64,000 bases of DNA from Candidatus Competibacteraceae bacterium. GTDB lineage: Bacteria > Pseudomonadota > Gammaproteobacteria > Competibacterales > Competibacteraceae. The translations under genes were made by a program, and so were the position numbers. The stretch lies in the NCBI GenBank assembly GCA_016712625.1, contig JADJQQ010000001.1:620001-684000 (forward strand). The letters are read 5' to 3'. The notes under the pieces were generated by a model. The model saw only the letters and a program-made list of their open reading frames with translations. It searched no databases and was not told the origin of the DNA. Shown here in pieces: positions 18,518 to 28,475 of the stretch. Position 1 is the first letter of the stretch; every line of letters begins with the position of its first letter.

Positions 18518-20410
18518 GTGGCCGCCTCCGACTACCTGGATCAAAAGACCTTCCTCGCGCATTTGCCCCCTTTCAGCCAGCTACCTGAGCCAGAACTGGA
18601 ACGGCTCGCCAAGGAAATGACGGTGGGCCACTATCGAGCTGGCGAGGTATTGCTGAAAGCTGGCGAAAGGCCAGCACACCTTTTTATCCTTATTGACGGC
18701 TCGGTGTGGGAGATTGACGGCGATCCACCGGCCTCTGGCTTGGCTGAAAGCGTGAAATCCCCCGAACAAAGCGAAAGACTGTTGATGTGCGTGACTTCGC
18801 TCTATATGGCCGAGGATATCTTTGATACCCGCGCCCTGCTGGAGGGTATCAGCAAACACAGTTTTGTGGTGGCCGAACCAGCCCGCTGTTTCCGTCTACC
18901 GCGGGAAATTTTCCTGCAAACGGTTCGCAACTATCCCCCGTTTGCGCACTTTTACGATCTCAAATTCTCGCAGCGATTGGCCGCTCGCCAGGACGCTGAG
19001 GATCTGCGGGAACTCTCGGCCTTCACCATTACCAAGATCAGTGATGTTTACCTCCATCCGCCGACCTACGTCACCGGCGACACGTCTATTCACCAAACCG
19101 CGATGGCGATGAAAGCCAACAAGACCAATTCCGTGTTGGTTCGCCACGGTGATGAAATTGGCATCGTGACCGCCACCGATTTGCGGGAAGCCGGTATTAT
19201 TCAGCGGCGTTCGCTGGACGCTCCAGTGGCCACGCTCGCCACTTATGAGTTGATCGGAATGGGGCCGGACGACTTTCTGTTCAACGCGCTGCTGCGGATG
19301 ACCCGCCACAATATCAACCGGCTGGTCATCAGTGAAGGCTCTACCATTCACGGCATTCTCGAACAGATCGATCTGTTGAGCTACCTCTCCAACCACTCGC
19401 ATTTGATCGGCGTCCAGATCGAGCGCGCGTCCACCAAGGAAGAGCTCCAGTGGGCTAGCCGAGATCTGGTCAACGTGATTCGCGACTTGCATCACAAAGG
19501 CGTCAAAATCCGCTACATCATGCAACTGGTCTCGGAACTGAACAAGCAGATGCTGCGGAAGCTATTTGAATTGCTGGCTCCGCCGGAATTGGTGGAAAAC
19601 TCTTGCCTGCTAGTGCTCGGCAGCGAGGGACGCGAAGAGCAAGTCATGAAAACCGACCAAGACAATGCGCTCATTCTGCGCGATGATTTCAGCTATCCAG
19701 ACCTGGAACGGATTACGAGCGAATTCACCGCGAGCCTAATCGATTTCGGCTATCCTCCTTGCCCAGGCAACATCATGGTATCGAACCCCTACTGGGCTAA
19801 ATCGGTCGCCGCCTTCAAGAAAGAATTGTTCGAATGGATTGTGCATCCCACCCATGAATACTTCATGCAGTTCGCTATCTTCTACGACGCCAAGGCGGTG
19901 GCTGGAGACGAAAATCTGCTCCGGCACGTCAAGGATCGGATGCATCGTCTGTTGGGCGACCACCGTTCCTTCTATAGCCAATTTGCCAAAGCCACCCTGG
20001 CGTTTGAAACGCCACTGAGCTTTTTCACCAATTTCGTGCTTGAGAAAAATCGCGATGAATTGGATATTAAGAAGGGTGGTATTTTCCCCATCGTCCACGG
20101 CGTTCGCAGCTTAGCCCTGGAGTACCGGTTGCCGCAGACCAACACGATTGAGCGCATTACCGCGCTGGGCCAGCGGAATTTGTTCCAACCCTCTTTCGGC
20201 ACCGAATTGATCGAGGCCTTTACCTTTATGTCCACGCTGCGCACCAAGGCTGGATTGCAGAAAATCGAGCGGGGATTGCCGCAGGATAATTATCTGAATC
20301 CGAAAGAACTTAACAAGCTGGAACGAGAACTGTTGCGCGATTCTTTCAAGATCGTCAACGAATTCAAGAAATTCGCGACCTATCACTTCAAACTCGGAAT
20401 GATCAGTTGA
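18518..20410 (+). CDS. cNMP-binding/CBS/DUF294 nucleotidyltransferase-like signalling protein
   Basis: Multidomain cytoplasmic protein of about 630 residues. It has an N-terminal cyclic-nucleotide-binding fold (PELERLAKEMTVGHYRAGEV onward, about 10-130), two CBS domains (about 160-285), then a DUF294 putative nucleotidyltransferase with the motif GSEGREEQVMKTDQDNAL (about 375), and a C-terminal helical substrate-binding-like domain. The GSxGRxEQ...DxD pattern resembles GlnD-type nucleotidyltransferases. I place the start at the GTG at 18518 because 18455 lies inside the actP terminator; a TTG at 18494 is an alternative. Such genes often sit beside actP, suggesting a link to acetate uptake, but no function is proven. 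Confidence 0.85.
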   Translation: MAASDYLDQKTFLAHLPPFSQLPEPELERLAKEMTVGHYRAGEVLLKAGERPAHLFILIDGSVWEIDGDPPASGLAESVKSPEQSERLLMCVTSLYMAEDIFDTRALLEGISKHSFVVAEPARCFRLPREIFLQTVRNYPPFAHFYDLKFSQRLAARQDAEDLRELSAFTITKISDVYLHPPTYVTGDTSIHQTAMAMKANKTNSVLVRHGDEIGIVTATDLREAGIIQRRSLDAPVATLATYELIGMGPDDFLFNALLRMTRHNINRLVISEGSTIHGILEQIDLLSYLSNHSHLIGVQIERASTKEELQWASRDLVNVIRDLHHKGVKIRYIMQLVSELNKQMLRKLFELLAPPELVENSCLLVLGSEGREEQVMKTDQDNALILRDDFSYPDLERITSEFTASLIDFGYPPCPGNIMVSNPYWAKSVAAFKKELFEWIVHPTHEYFMQFAIFYDAKAVAGDENLLRHVKDRMHRLLGDHRSFYSQFAKATLAFETPLSFFTNFVLEKNRDELDIKKGGIFPIVHGVRSLALEYRLPQTNTIERITALGQRNLFQPSFGTELIEAFTFMSTLRTKAGLQKIERGLPQDNYLNPKELNKLERELLRDSFKIVNEFKKFATYHFKLGMIS

Positions 20411-20438
20411 TCGCAAGACCGTCGCTTAAGGCTTTCCT

Positions 20439-22223
20439 TTGAAAACGCATCTGCAAACCCTCATCATCCAAGCTCTCCAATCTCTGATTCAGAATGGCGT
20501 TCTGCCCGAAGGCACACCGACTGGCGCGCCGTTGGAGCGAACCCGTGACCGGGATCATGGTGATTTTGCTAGCGCTATCGCGTTGACGCTTGCAAAAATC
20601 GCCCGTCGCAAACCGCGCGACCTGGCCGAGCAAATTCAAGCCGCTCTGCCACCATCCGATTACGTCGCCAAGGTCGAGATCGCCGGGCCGGGTTTCATCA
20701 ATTTTTTTCTAACGCCCATCGCTTATCATAATGTCATCCAAGAGATTATCGAACAGGGCGATGCTTTCGGCCGCGGTCAGATCGGAGCTGGTCGGCGGGT
20801 GCAGGTGGAATTTGTCTCAGCCAATCCAACTGGCCCCTTGCACGTCGGGCACGGCCGTGGCGCCGCCTATGGCGCCACGGTGGCCAACTTGCTGGAAGCG
20901 GTCGGCTATCAGGTTGAACGAGAGTATTACGTCAATGATGCCGGACGGCAGATGAATATCCTCGCTGTCAGCGTTTGGCTGCGCTATCTGGAGCACTGCG
21001 GTGAACGGCTCCAGTTTCCGAGCAACGGTTACCGCGGGGATTACGTCCGCGCTATCGCCGCCCGGATTTACGCCGAGCAAGGAGGTGCTTATGTGCTGCC
21101 CGCGGCGCGGATATTTCAAGGAGCGCCGCCGGATGAAATCCGAGATGAAGCTGGCAATCTCCTAAGCGAAGGTGACAAAGAAGCCCATATCGACGCACTG
21201 GTGGAACGCGCCCAAACGCTGTTGGGCGAACGCCGCTATCGCGCCCTTTTTGATTGGGGCCTGAAGACGATCCTGAGCGATATTCGTGACGATCTGCAAG
21301 ACTTTGGAGTGGTCTATGCAAAATGGTATTCGGAACGTAGCTTGGAACAAAGCGGCGCGGTCAATAATATGATTGAGCGCTTGCGCGCCGCTGACTATAT
21401 CTACGAACAGGATGGCGCCTTGTGGTTTCGCTCCACTGCGTTCGGCGATGACAAGGATCGAGTGGTGCGGCGAGAAAACGGCCAAACCACCTATTTCGCT
21501 TCCGATATTGCCTACCACCTGGAAAAATTCGAACGCGGCTTTGATCAGGTCATCGATATTTGGGGCGCCGACCATCACGGCTATATCCCCCGCGTCAAGG
21601 GGGCTTTGCAGGCGCTGGGTGAAAATCCCGACCGACTGGCCGTGCTGCTGGTGCAGTTCGCGATTCTTTACCAGAATGGGGAACGGGTGCAAATGACCAC
21701 CCGTGCGGGCAAGTTCGTTACCTTGCGCGAATTACGCCAAGAAGTCGGTAATGATGCCGCCCGCTTCTTTTACGTGATGCGCAAGAGCGAGCAACATCTA
21801 GATTTCGATCTCGATCTGGCAAAGTCGCAATCCAAGGACAATCCCGTATACTATATTCAGTATGCGCACGCCCGAGTTTGCAGTGTGCTAAGGCAGTTGT
21901 GCGAAAAAGGATTCTCCCGTGATGAATCGCGCGGCAACGCCCACTTGGCCCTGTTGGTTGAGCCGCACGAGGATAGTTTACTGGTGGCGCTATCCCGTTA
22001 CCCAGAAGTGGTTGAGACGGCCGCGCTGAATCACGAACCCCACCAGTTAGCGCATTACCTACGGGAACTGGCGAACGCTTTTCATACTTATTACAACGAG
22101 CACCGAGTTCTAGTATCAGACGAAGCACTACGCGATGCCCGACTCAATTTAAGCTTGGCAACGCGGCAAGTCATTAAAAATGGCCTTACCTTATTGGGTG
22201 TGTCGGCTCCGGAGGTTATGTGA
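20439..22223 (+). CDS. argS: Arginyl-tRNA synthetase
   Basis: Class I aminoacyl-tRNA synthetase of 594 residues. The HIGH-like signature is [14 protein letters not shown] (about 129-142), preceded by [11 protein letters not shown], a hallmark of ArgRS. The KMSKS-like loop is [13 protein letters not shown], a degenerate form normal for this family. The C-terminal DALR anticodon-binding domain includes [16 protein letters not shown]. The start is a TTG with AAGG six bases upstream; no better start exists in frame. The last bases overlap the start of the FtsN-like gene, matching the conserved argS-ftsN/SPOR pair. Confidence 0.94.
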   Translation: MKTHLQTLIIQALQSLIQNGVLPEGTPTGAPLERTRDRDHGDFASAIALTLAKIARRKPRDLAEQIQAALPPSDYVAKVEIAGPGFINFFLTPIAYHNVIQEIIEQGDAFGRGQIGAGRRVQVEFVSANPTGPLHVGHGRGAAYGATVANLLEAVGYQVEREYYVNDAGRQMNILAVSVWLRYLEHCGERLQFPSNGYRGDYVRAIAARIYAEQGGAYVLPAARIFQGAPPDEIRDEAGNLLSEGDKEAHIDALVERAQTLLGERRYRALFDWGLKTILSDIRDDLQDFGVVYAKWYSERSLEQSGAVNNMIERLRAADYIYEQDGALWFRSTAFGDDKDRVVRRENGQTTYFASDIAYHLEKFERGFDQVIDIWGADHHGYIPRVKGALQALGENPDRLAVLLVQFAILYQNGERVQMTTRAGKFVTLRELRQEVGNDAARFFYVMRKSEQHLDFDLDLAKSQSKDNPVYYIQYAHARVCSVLRQLCEKGFSRDESRGNAHLALLVEPHEDSLLVALSRYPEVVETAALNHEPHQLAHYLRELANAFHTYYNEHRVLVSDEALRDARLNLSLATRQVIKNGLTLLGVSAPEVM

Positions 22224-23203
22224 GTATCCAACGCGACTATAAACCCCCTTCAGCTTGGGGAAAACATCGCCAGACCATGCGCCAACACGGCCTACTAGTG
22301 ATCACTTTGGTGCTGATCGGGCTATTTGGAGGTTTTTTAACCTACATCAAGAAAGGTGGCGACCAACAACCAGCCGCCGCAGCCCCTTCTGCCCCTCCGG
22401 TTCCAACGACCGCCGCCGCTCAACCCGCCAAGATTCCGGTTACCACGGCGGCGCCAAAGCCAGTGACCGAAACAGCGCCACCACCAGCGAAACCTAAATA
22501 CGATTTTTATACCGAGCTGCCCAAGCGAAACATTCGCGTCCAGCGCGACGAACCCAAATCAAAATCCATGTCCGCGCCACCGCCTGCGCGTTCGCAACCA
22601 GCCGCGGAATCCTCTCGCAATCTGGTTGGCGCTAAAAAGAATACCAACAAACCCACCGCAGCCAATCCTGTCAGTGGCTCCAAACCCACCGCCACGACAC
22701 GTAAAACGACGACGAACACCGCCAATACGGCTAGCACTACGCCTAGCGATTCCAAACCCACCGCCGCCACCCGTAAAGCCACAACCGCGTCCACCACAAC
22801 AGGCGATTCCAAATCCACCACCGCCACGCGTAAAGCCACAGCCGCGTCCACCACGACAGGTGACTCCAAATCCACCGCCGCCACGCGTAAAGCCACAGCC
22901 GCGTCCACCACGACAGGTGACTCCAAATCCACCGCCGCCACGCGTAAAGCCACGGCATCAACATCAACCGCCGCCAGCAACTCCAAACCAGCCACAGCGC
23001 CAGTACGTCGCATCACCGCGCCAACCGCTGACCCCGCCACCATCAGCAGTTCCAAACCGGGCGCGGCCCCAATACGTCACCTCACAACGCCGACCACCAA
23101 TAACAATCCGGCCAAACCGGCTGCTAGATCCCCCAATTCATCTCGCCCGGCGCAACCCTCCCAACCACTTTCCACCTCGACGGTGGTGGTAAAAACAGAG
23201 TAA
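22220..23203 (+). CDS. FtsN-like membrane protein lacking the SPOR domain
   Basis: A 327-residue bitopic protein with a GTG start overlapping the argS stop. It has a short cytoplasmic N-terminus ([12 protein letters not shown]), a transmembrane helix at about 25-42, a Pro/Ala linker, then [15 protein letters not shown] at about 94-108. That motif and the position after argS are typical of FtsN-like SPOR proteins of cell division. The expected C-terminal SPOR domain is absent in all frames. Instead the protein runs into a Thr/Ala/Lys-rich stretch with four 19-residue repeats ([19 protein letters not shown]) and a Ser/Pro/Asn tail. The repeats are basic and could bind peptidoglycan or nucleic acid, but this is speculation. 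Confidence 0.75.
   Translation: MSIQRDYKPPSAWGKHRQTMRQHGLLVITLVLIGLFGGFLTYIKKGGDQQPAAAAPSAPPVPTTAAAQPAKIPVTTAAPKPVTETAPPPAKPKYDFYTELPKRNIRVQRDEPKSKSMSAPPPARSQPAAESSRNLVGAKKNTNKPTAANPVSGSKPTATTRKTTTNTANTASTTPSDSKPTAATRKATTASTTTGDSKSTTATRKATAASTTTGDSKSTAATRKATAASTTTGDSKSTAATRKATASTSTAASNSKPATAPVRRITAPTADPATISSSKPGAAPIRHLTTPTTNNNPAKPAARSPNSSRPAQPSQPLSTSTVVVKTE
22748..22954 (+). repeat. 57-bp tandem repeat inside the FtsN-like gene
   Basis: Units begin at 22748, 22805, 22862 and 22919; the last is partial. Units 2 and 3 are almost identical at the nucleotide level, which suggests recent expansion by slippage. Each unit encodes 19 residues in frame. A degenerate copy precedes the array near 22676. 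Because the unit is a multiple of three, copy-number change would keep the frame. Confidence 0.9.
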
Positions 23204-23441
23204 ACCATCAAAGGAGCCAATGGTTAAGACTTTGAATAACAATTAATCTCTATTCAATTGAGCTGCATAATTTTAATACAAGAGAATTTGTTGGTATTTT
23301 AATAAGTTTCTTTTTTTGCCCCGTAGTCTGGTCGCGGTTGGTCGTTTTTTATCTATGAGACAGCGGATGATTCACTTAAAAATTTTCAGATAAAAAAGTG
23401 ACATCCTGGCGGTTTAAAATTCGGTGATCAAAGGTATCGCT
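23204..23441 (+). promoter_or_regulatory. AT-rich intergenic region before the HDOD gene
   Basis: This 238-bp spacer is strikingly AT-rich between two GC-rich genes, with long T and A runs (for example 23301-23320). It probably contains the promoter of the YbaK-HDOD gene. I see no clear -10/-35 pair, terminator or small gene in it. Confidence 0.35.
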
Positions 23442-24860
23442 ATGAATCTTCCCGACCCCGTTCAGACTTTTCTGGACCGGCAGCAATTGTCTTATCGCTT
23501 GATTTCCTGCCTTCCCAACGAGACGCTCAGCCAAACCAGAGCACGGCTCGACATACCCGCCCACCGTATGATACGAACCGTTTTGCTGAAAGACGCAAGC
23601 GGGCTGCTCATGGCGATCCTGCCATACAATTACATTCTGGATTTCTCAATACTCTGTCAATTGCGAGCATCGGAGCTCGAACCGTTACATGGCAGCGAAG
23701 TTATCAGCTTCTTTCAAACGCATGGCTGTCAGGGGAACTCTCGTCCGCCTTTGCCCGCCGTTTTTAATCTGCCCGCAGTGGTCGATACCAGTCTTGCGAA
23801 CAGCGGCGAGATCTATTTTGAAAGCGGCAGCGGCGACAGCCTGCTCAACATGCGCAACAACGACTTTAGCCAGTTACTCGCCCAGGTGCGCTGGGGACAA
23901 TTTGCGATCCCAATAGAAAACCTAGATTTTCCGACCAGCCAGCAGCTCGTTCCTAAAAACCTAGTCAGCCTCACCAACCGCTACACACCCACCCAGTCGC
24001 GGGCCAGCCTCGAATCCATTACGGAATTGCCAGCCATATCGCCTGTGGTACAAAGAATCTTGGAATTGCGCGCCAACCCACAGCCGCCACTTCCAGATAT
24101 CCTCCAGATTGTCGAACAAGACTCCGGTCATGCGGCCCGAATCATGTACTGGGCGCGCACCCCGCTTCACGATTTTCACAGCCCGGTCGATTCATTGAAG
24201 ACGGCCATCAGTCAAACCATAGGCCCAGAAAATACGCTCAACCTATTGCTGGGTTCGAGCATGGCCGAGATTTTTCATATTTCGGCCGAAGGTTCGGTTG
24301 GGCTTAAAGCGATCTGGCGGCACAGTATTTACTGCGCCGCGTTGGTCGGTGAGTTGGTTAAAGCGCTACCGGAACCGCCGTGTGTGAATCCAAGCATGGC
24401 TTATCTGTGCGGGCTCTTGCACGATTTTGGCTATTTGGTGCTGGGCCATGCCCTGCCCGCTCAATTCTTCCTGCTCAACCGTTTCTTGGCGGTCAACCGG
24501 CACGTACCGATCAGCGAAGTCGAACGCTATGTCATGGGCGCCGAGCACTGGCAAATCGGGGCCTGGCTGATGCAGTCCTGGAACTTGCCGGAGGAAGTGA
24601 TCGCCACCACCCGCTGGCACCATAGCGAGGATAGCACCCACCCGTATGCCGAATACTCCAATCTGGTGCTGATTGCCAACCGACTCCTGCACTATTTCGG
24701 CTTGGGCGAGGAACATAATAACCGCCTTCCCGCGCTGGCGATGTTCATGCTTGGCCTCACGCGCGACCAAGCAATGGCGGCCGTCAATCAAATCCATGCC
24801 TGCACGGCGGAATTGGACAGCTTGAGCGCGATGCTGCCCCTCCCCCAGGAAAAGCCTTGA
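23442..24860 (+). CDS. YbaK-like/HDOD fusion protein
   Basis: The N-terminal half (about 1-160) resembles the YbaK/ProX aminoacyl-tRNA-deacylase fold (VQTFLDRQQLSYRLISC, then VLLKDASGLLMAILPYN). The C-terminal half (about 195-420) is an HDOD domain: LPAISPVVQRILELRANP, IVEQDSGHAARIMYWA, then LCGLLHDFGYLVLGHALP with an HD pair. HDOD proteins act in signalling and often bind partners or cyclic dinucleotides without hydrolase activity. The ATG at 23442 is preferred over the GTG at 23424 because AAGG lies 7 bases upstream. The deacylase half may be regulatory: its key catalytic lysine cannot be confidently assigned. Confidence 0.75.
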   Translation: MNLPDPVQTFLDRQQLSYRLISCLPNETLSQTRARLDIPAHRMIRTVLLKDASGLLMAILPYNYILDFSILCQLRASELEPLHGSEVISFFQTHGCQGNSRPPLPAVFNLPAVVDTSLANSGEIYFESGSGDSLLNMRNNDFSQLLAQVRWGQFAIPIENLDFPTSQQLVPKNLVSLTNRYTPTQSRASLESITELPAISPVVQRILELRANPQPPLPDILQIVEQDSGHAARIMYWARTPLHDFHSPVDSLKTAISQTIGPENTLNLLLGSSMAEIFHISAEGSVGLKAIWRHSIYCAALVGELVKALPEPPCVNPSMAYLCGLLHDFGYLVLGHALPAQFFLLNRFLAVNRHVPISEVERYVMGAEHWQIGAWLMQSWNLPEEVIATTRWHHSEDSTHPYAEYSNLVLIANRLLHYFGLGEEHNNRLPALAMFMLGLTRDQAMAAVNQIHACTAELDSLSAMLPLPQEKP

Positions 24861-24941
24861 GACCACGCTGCTCCGCCTCCAGCCTGTTGCGGAAGGAGCC
24901 AAACAGCAAGGCCTGATTTTCGCCATGGTGATCCGTTCGCA

Positions 24942-26846
24942 TCAGGGTTCGAGATAGGTGTAACCAGCAAGTCCCTCCTCTAACTCCGCAAGATAAGCTG
25001 CCTGCTCTATTGGCTCGAGATCAGCCGCTCCGATCTTTTGGCGGTAAGCCGATAGCAATATTTCTGGCTCGAAACGGACATAGCGCAACAGATCAGCCAC
25101 GGTATCACCAAATGTAGGTTCAACCAGCTGATACCCCCCTGCCTCGCTCAATTCCACGTTGACCGCCGCGGTGTCGCCGAACAAATTGTGCATATCACCG
25201 AGAATTTCCTGATAGGCGCCCACCAGGAAAATTCCCAATAAATAAGGCGATCCGGCCTGATAAGGTGGCAGTGGCAAGGTGGTTTCGACCCCCTCGCCAT
25301 CGACATAGCGTTCGATGCAACCATCCGAGTCGCAAGTCAGATCCTGCAATACCACTCGGCTGCTCGGTGGTTCGGACAAACCCTGCAACGGCAGAATCGG
25401 AAAAATCTGTTCCAGCCCCCATACATCGGGCGTTGATTGAAATATCGAAAAATTCAGGAATAACTTCTCCGCTAGCTTATCGTTTAGTTCGTCCAGTAAT
25501 TCTCGATGAGCGCGAGCCGTGGGATTCAACAACGACCGTAACTTCCGGCAGATGGCAAAGTAAAGCTGCTCGACGCGAGCGCGCTGTTCCAGCCGCAGTA
25601 CGCCGTGCAGAAACAAATCCCGCGCTTCGGCCAAACCATAGGCGGCATCGTGATAAGCTTCCACCGCCGACCCGCGCGAGATCATTCGGTAAGCCTTCCA
25701 AAGATCATGAAGAATCAGGGGATCGCCTGGACCTGGCGCAGGCGGTAGCCGATCGCCGGGGGCAGGCTCATGATCGATCACTTCCGTTATCAGTACGGCG
25801 TGATGGGCGGTCAAGGCCCGGCCTGACTCGCTAAACAGATGCGGATGCGGCAGATTCTGCTCAGTGCAGACCTCCCACAAGGTATAGACCACATTATTGG
25901 CGTATTCGGCCAAGCTGTAGTTCATCGAGCAATCGCTGCGCGAGCCGGTTCCCTCATAATCCACCCCTAGCCCGCCGCCGACATCGACCCATTGCAGGCA
26001 GGCTCCCAAACGCCACAGTTCGGCGTAGTAACGTCCGACCTCCCGTAAGCCCCGCTGAATATCATGAATGTTGGCGATCTGGGAACCCAGATGGGCGTGC
26101 AGTAGGGTCAAGCAATCCAACAGGCCCAGCTCCCGCAGACGCCGCACGGCTTCCAACACCTGGCTGGCGGATAGGCCGAACTTCGATTTTTCGCCGCCGG
26201 TATTCTGCCATTTACCGGCGCCAATCGAGGCCAGCCGCACCCGCATTCCCAATTGCGGTGCGATACCAAGTTTGCGCGATTCGGCGATCACCCACTCCAA
26301 TTCAGACAATTTTTCAATCACGATAAACACGTTGAGGCCCAGTCGCTGGCCGATCAGCGCCAGACGGATGTATTCGCGATCCTTGTAGCCATTACAGACC
26401 ACCACACCGCTAGGCGCTGATAAACCCAATACGGCCATCAATTCCGGCTTGCTGCCCGCTTCCAATCCCACGCGTGAGCCGCCATGACGGACAATCTCGC
26501 TGACCACCCGGCGCTGTTGGTTAACCTTGATCGGATAGACAGCGGTATAGCCACCCTGATAATCAAGTTCCGCAATGGCGGCGGCAAAGGCGTCGCACAA
26601 GGCATCGACCCGCTCATGCAGGATGTGGCTGAATCGCGCCAGCACCGGCAAGCTGAAACCGGCAGCTCGGATTTCTTCGGCCAGAGTGGATAACACGACT
26701 CCCGGATGGCGGGGCCAGCGCGGCGAACACACCCGCGCCTGGCCCGCATCGTCGATATCGAAGTAGCCTTCACTCCAGCGGGCTGTATTGTATACTTTGC
26801 GCGCTTGGCTAACGCTCCAGGCGGGTGATGGCGGTGTTTCGTTCAT
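24942..26846 (-). CDS. speA: Biosynthetic arginine decarboxylase (SpeA)
   Basis: PLP-dependent fold-III decarboxylase converting arginine to agmatine, the entry to putrescine. The 634-residue protein fits the family. The PLP lysine lies in YPIKVNQQRRVV (about residue 105), and GVVVCNGYKDREYIRLA, HAHLGSQIANIHDI and SESGRALTAHHAVL are conserved. The C-terminal Cys-bearing DLTCDSDG motif contributes to the active site. The start ATG follows GGAGG by 7 bases. It is divergent from speE, the spermidine synthase, across 210 bp. A Tat-type agmatine deiminase lies about 15 kb away. Confidence 0.95.
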   Translation of the reverse strand: MNETPPSPAWSVSQARKVYNTARWSEGYFDIDDAGQARVCSPRWPRHPGVVLSTLAEEIRAAGFSLPVLARFSHILHERVDALCDAFAAAIAELDYQGGYTAVYPIKVNQQRRVVSEIVRHGGSRVGLEAGSKPELMAVLGLSAPSGVVVCNGYKDREYIRLALIGQRLGLNVFIVIEKLSELEWVIAESRKLGIAPQLGMRVRLASIGAGKWQNTGGEKSKFGLSASQVLEAVRRLRELGLLDCLTLLHAHLGSQIANIHDIQRGLREVGRYYAELWRLGACLQWVDVGGGLGVDYEGTGSRSDCSMNYSLAEYANNVVYTLWEVCTEQNLPHPHLFSESGRALTAHHAVLITEVIDHEPAPGDRLPPAPGPGDPLILHDLWKAYRMISRGSAVEAYHDAAYGLAEARDLFLHGVLRLEQRARVEQLYFAICRKLRSLLNPTARAHRELLDELNDKLAEKLFLNFSIFQSTPDVWGLEQIFPILPLQGLSEPPSSRVVLQDLTCDSDGCIERYVDGEGVETTLPLPPYQAGSPYLLGIFLVGAYQEILGDMHNLFGDTAAVNVELSEAGGYQLVEPTFGDTVADLLRYVRFEPEILLSAYRQKIGAADLEPIEQAAYLAELEEGLAGYTYLEP

Positions 26847-27057
26847 TGCCTGTCCTCCGCAAGGCTTAGAGCCTACGATAAATAACTAGATGAATTTATT
26901 TAAAAAATAAAATTTCCCCGCCAGTCTTATTCCGCCAGACGCAGAGGTTGCCATAAACGCCCGAAGAGCCTGACTGAGCCTGGATTGATTTTGACGGTTT
27001 TCACCATAGCCGTTTTATTAAAGTTTCCCAGTCGCTTTACTTACTGAGAAATTCAAC

Positions 27058-27945
27058 ATGTCAAATACTCTGTCTGGGGATTCGCAAGATCAGCGGCATT
27101 GGTTCACCGAAATTCACCCGGCAACCGGTTCCGCCTTTTCGCTTAAGTTACACGGCAAGCTGCATCAAGCCGATAGCCCTTGGCAGCGCATCGCCGTTTA
27201 CGCAACCGAAGCCTTCGGCAATCTGATGGTGATCGACGGCTATATTATGTTGAGCGGTCGCGATAACTTTTTGTACCACGAGATGATGGCGCATCCGGCG
27301 CTATTCACCCATCCGCACCCTCGGCGCGTGCTGATTATCGGCGGCGGCGACTGCGGCACGCTGCGGGAAGTGCTCAAGCATCCAGCAGTCGAGACCGCTA
27401 CTCAAGTGGATATTGATGAAGCCGTCACACGCGCTTCAGAACGCTATTTTCCTGAACTGTGTGAGTCCAATGACGACCCGCGCGCTCAATTGTGCTTCGA
27501 GGATGGTTTGGCGTGGGTCAAAAACGTCGCGCCCGCCAGTTATGAGGTGATTATCGTCGATAGCACGGACCCGATTGGGCCGGCTGAGGGTTTATTCGCT
27601 CAGCCGTTTTTCAGCGACTGCCACCGGGCCTTGAGCGCTGATGGCCTCTTAGTCCAGCAAAGCGAATCACCGCTGTTCCATCTCGAAAGCATTCTGGCGC
27701 CGCTGCATCGAAAATTGCGCACCGCCGGCTTTGCCGACACTCACACCCTGCATTTTCCGCAATGCGTCTATCCATCTGGTTGGTGGAGCGCCACTCTCGC
27801 CCGTAAAACCGGCCGGGTCGACGACTTTCGAACCGCCGACGCCGCGGCCAAGCCATTCACCACGGATTACTACAATGCTGAAATCCACCGCGCCGCCCTG
27901 GCGACACCAGAGTTCATGCGGCGGGCGCTGGCTGGCGCAGGCTAA
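27058..27945 (+). CDS. speE: Spermidine synthase (SpeE)
   Basis: Aminopropyltransferase making spermidine from putrescine and decarboxylated SAM. The 295-residue length is normal. The SAM-fold glycine motif is IIGGGDCGTLREVLKH (about 98-113), the acidic strand is VDIDEAV, and the catalytic Asp is in IIVDSTDPIGPAEGLF (about 165). The gatekeeper region QSESPLFH is conserved. It is divergent from speA, so both polyamine steps cluster here. No speD is in the window, so decarboxylated SAM must come from elsewhere. Confidence 0.95.
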   Translation: MSNTLSGDSQDQRHWFTEIHPATGSAFSLKLHGKLHQADSPWQRIAVYATEAFGNLMVIDGYIMLSGRDNFLYHEMMAHPALFTHPHPRRVLIIGGGDCGTLREVLKHPAVETATQVDIDEAVTRASERYFPELCESNDDPRAQLCFEDGLAWVKNVAPASYEVIIVDSTDPIGPAEGLFAQPFFSDCHRALSADGLLVQQSESPLFHLESILAPLHRKLRTAGFADTHTLHFPQCVYPSGWWSATLARKTGRVDDFRTADAAAKPFTTDYYNAEIHRAALATPEFMRRALAGAG

Positions 27946-28011
27946 ATCTTCCAAAAAACGCAAGGCGGAGCATGAAAATGCCCCCCCTTTTCCAACAAGG
28001 CTCCACCCCGA

Positions 28012-28359
<348 letters not shown>

Positions 28360-28475
28360 CTAGCGCTTCGCTAAACTCAATGAAAGTCTGGGCGGGACTA
28401 TAACCGAAATTGGCGGTCGGGTGCGATGGCGAGCGGATCGCCCGCCATCACCGACCAGCAAACCGCCAGCTGTAG

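Noticed and set aside
22748..22954. Regular 57-bp repeats suggesting a CRISPR array
   Set aside because: Units are contiguous with no unique spacers and encode in-frame 19-residue repeats; no cas genes are present.
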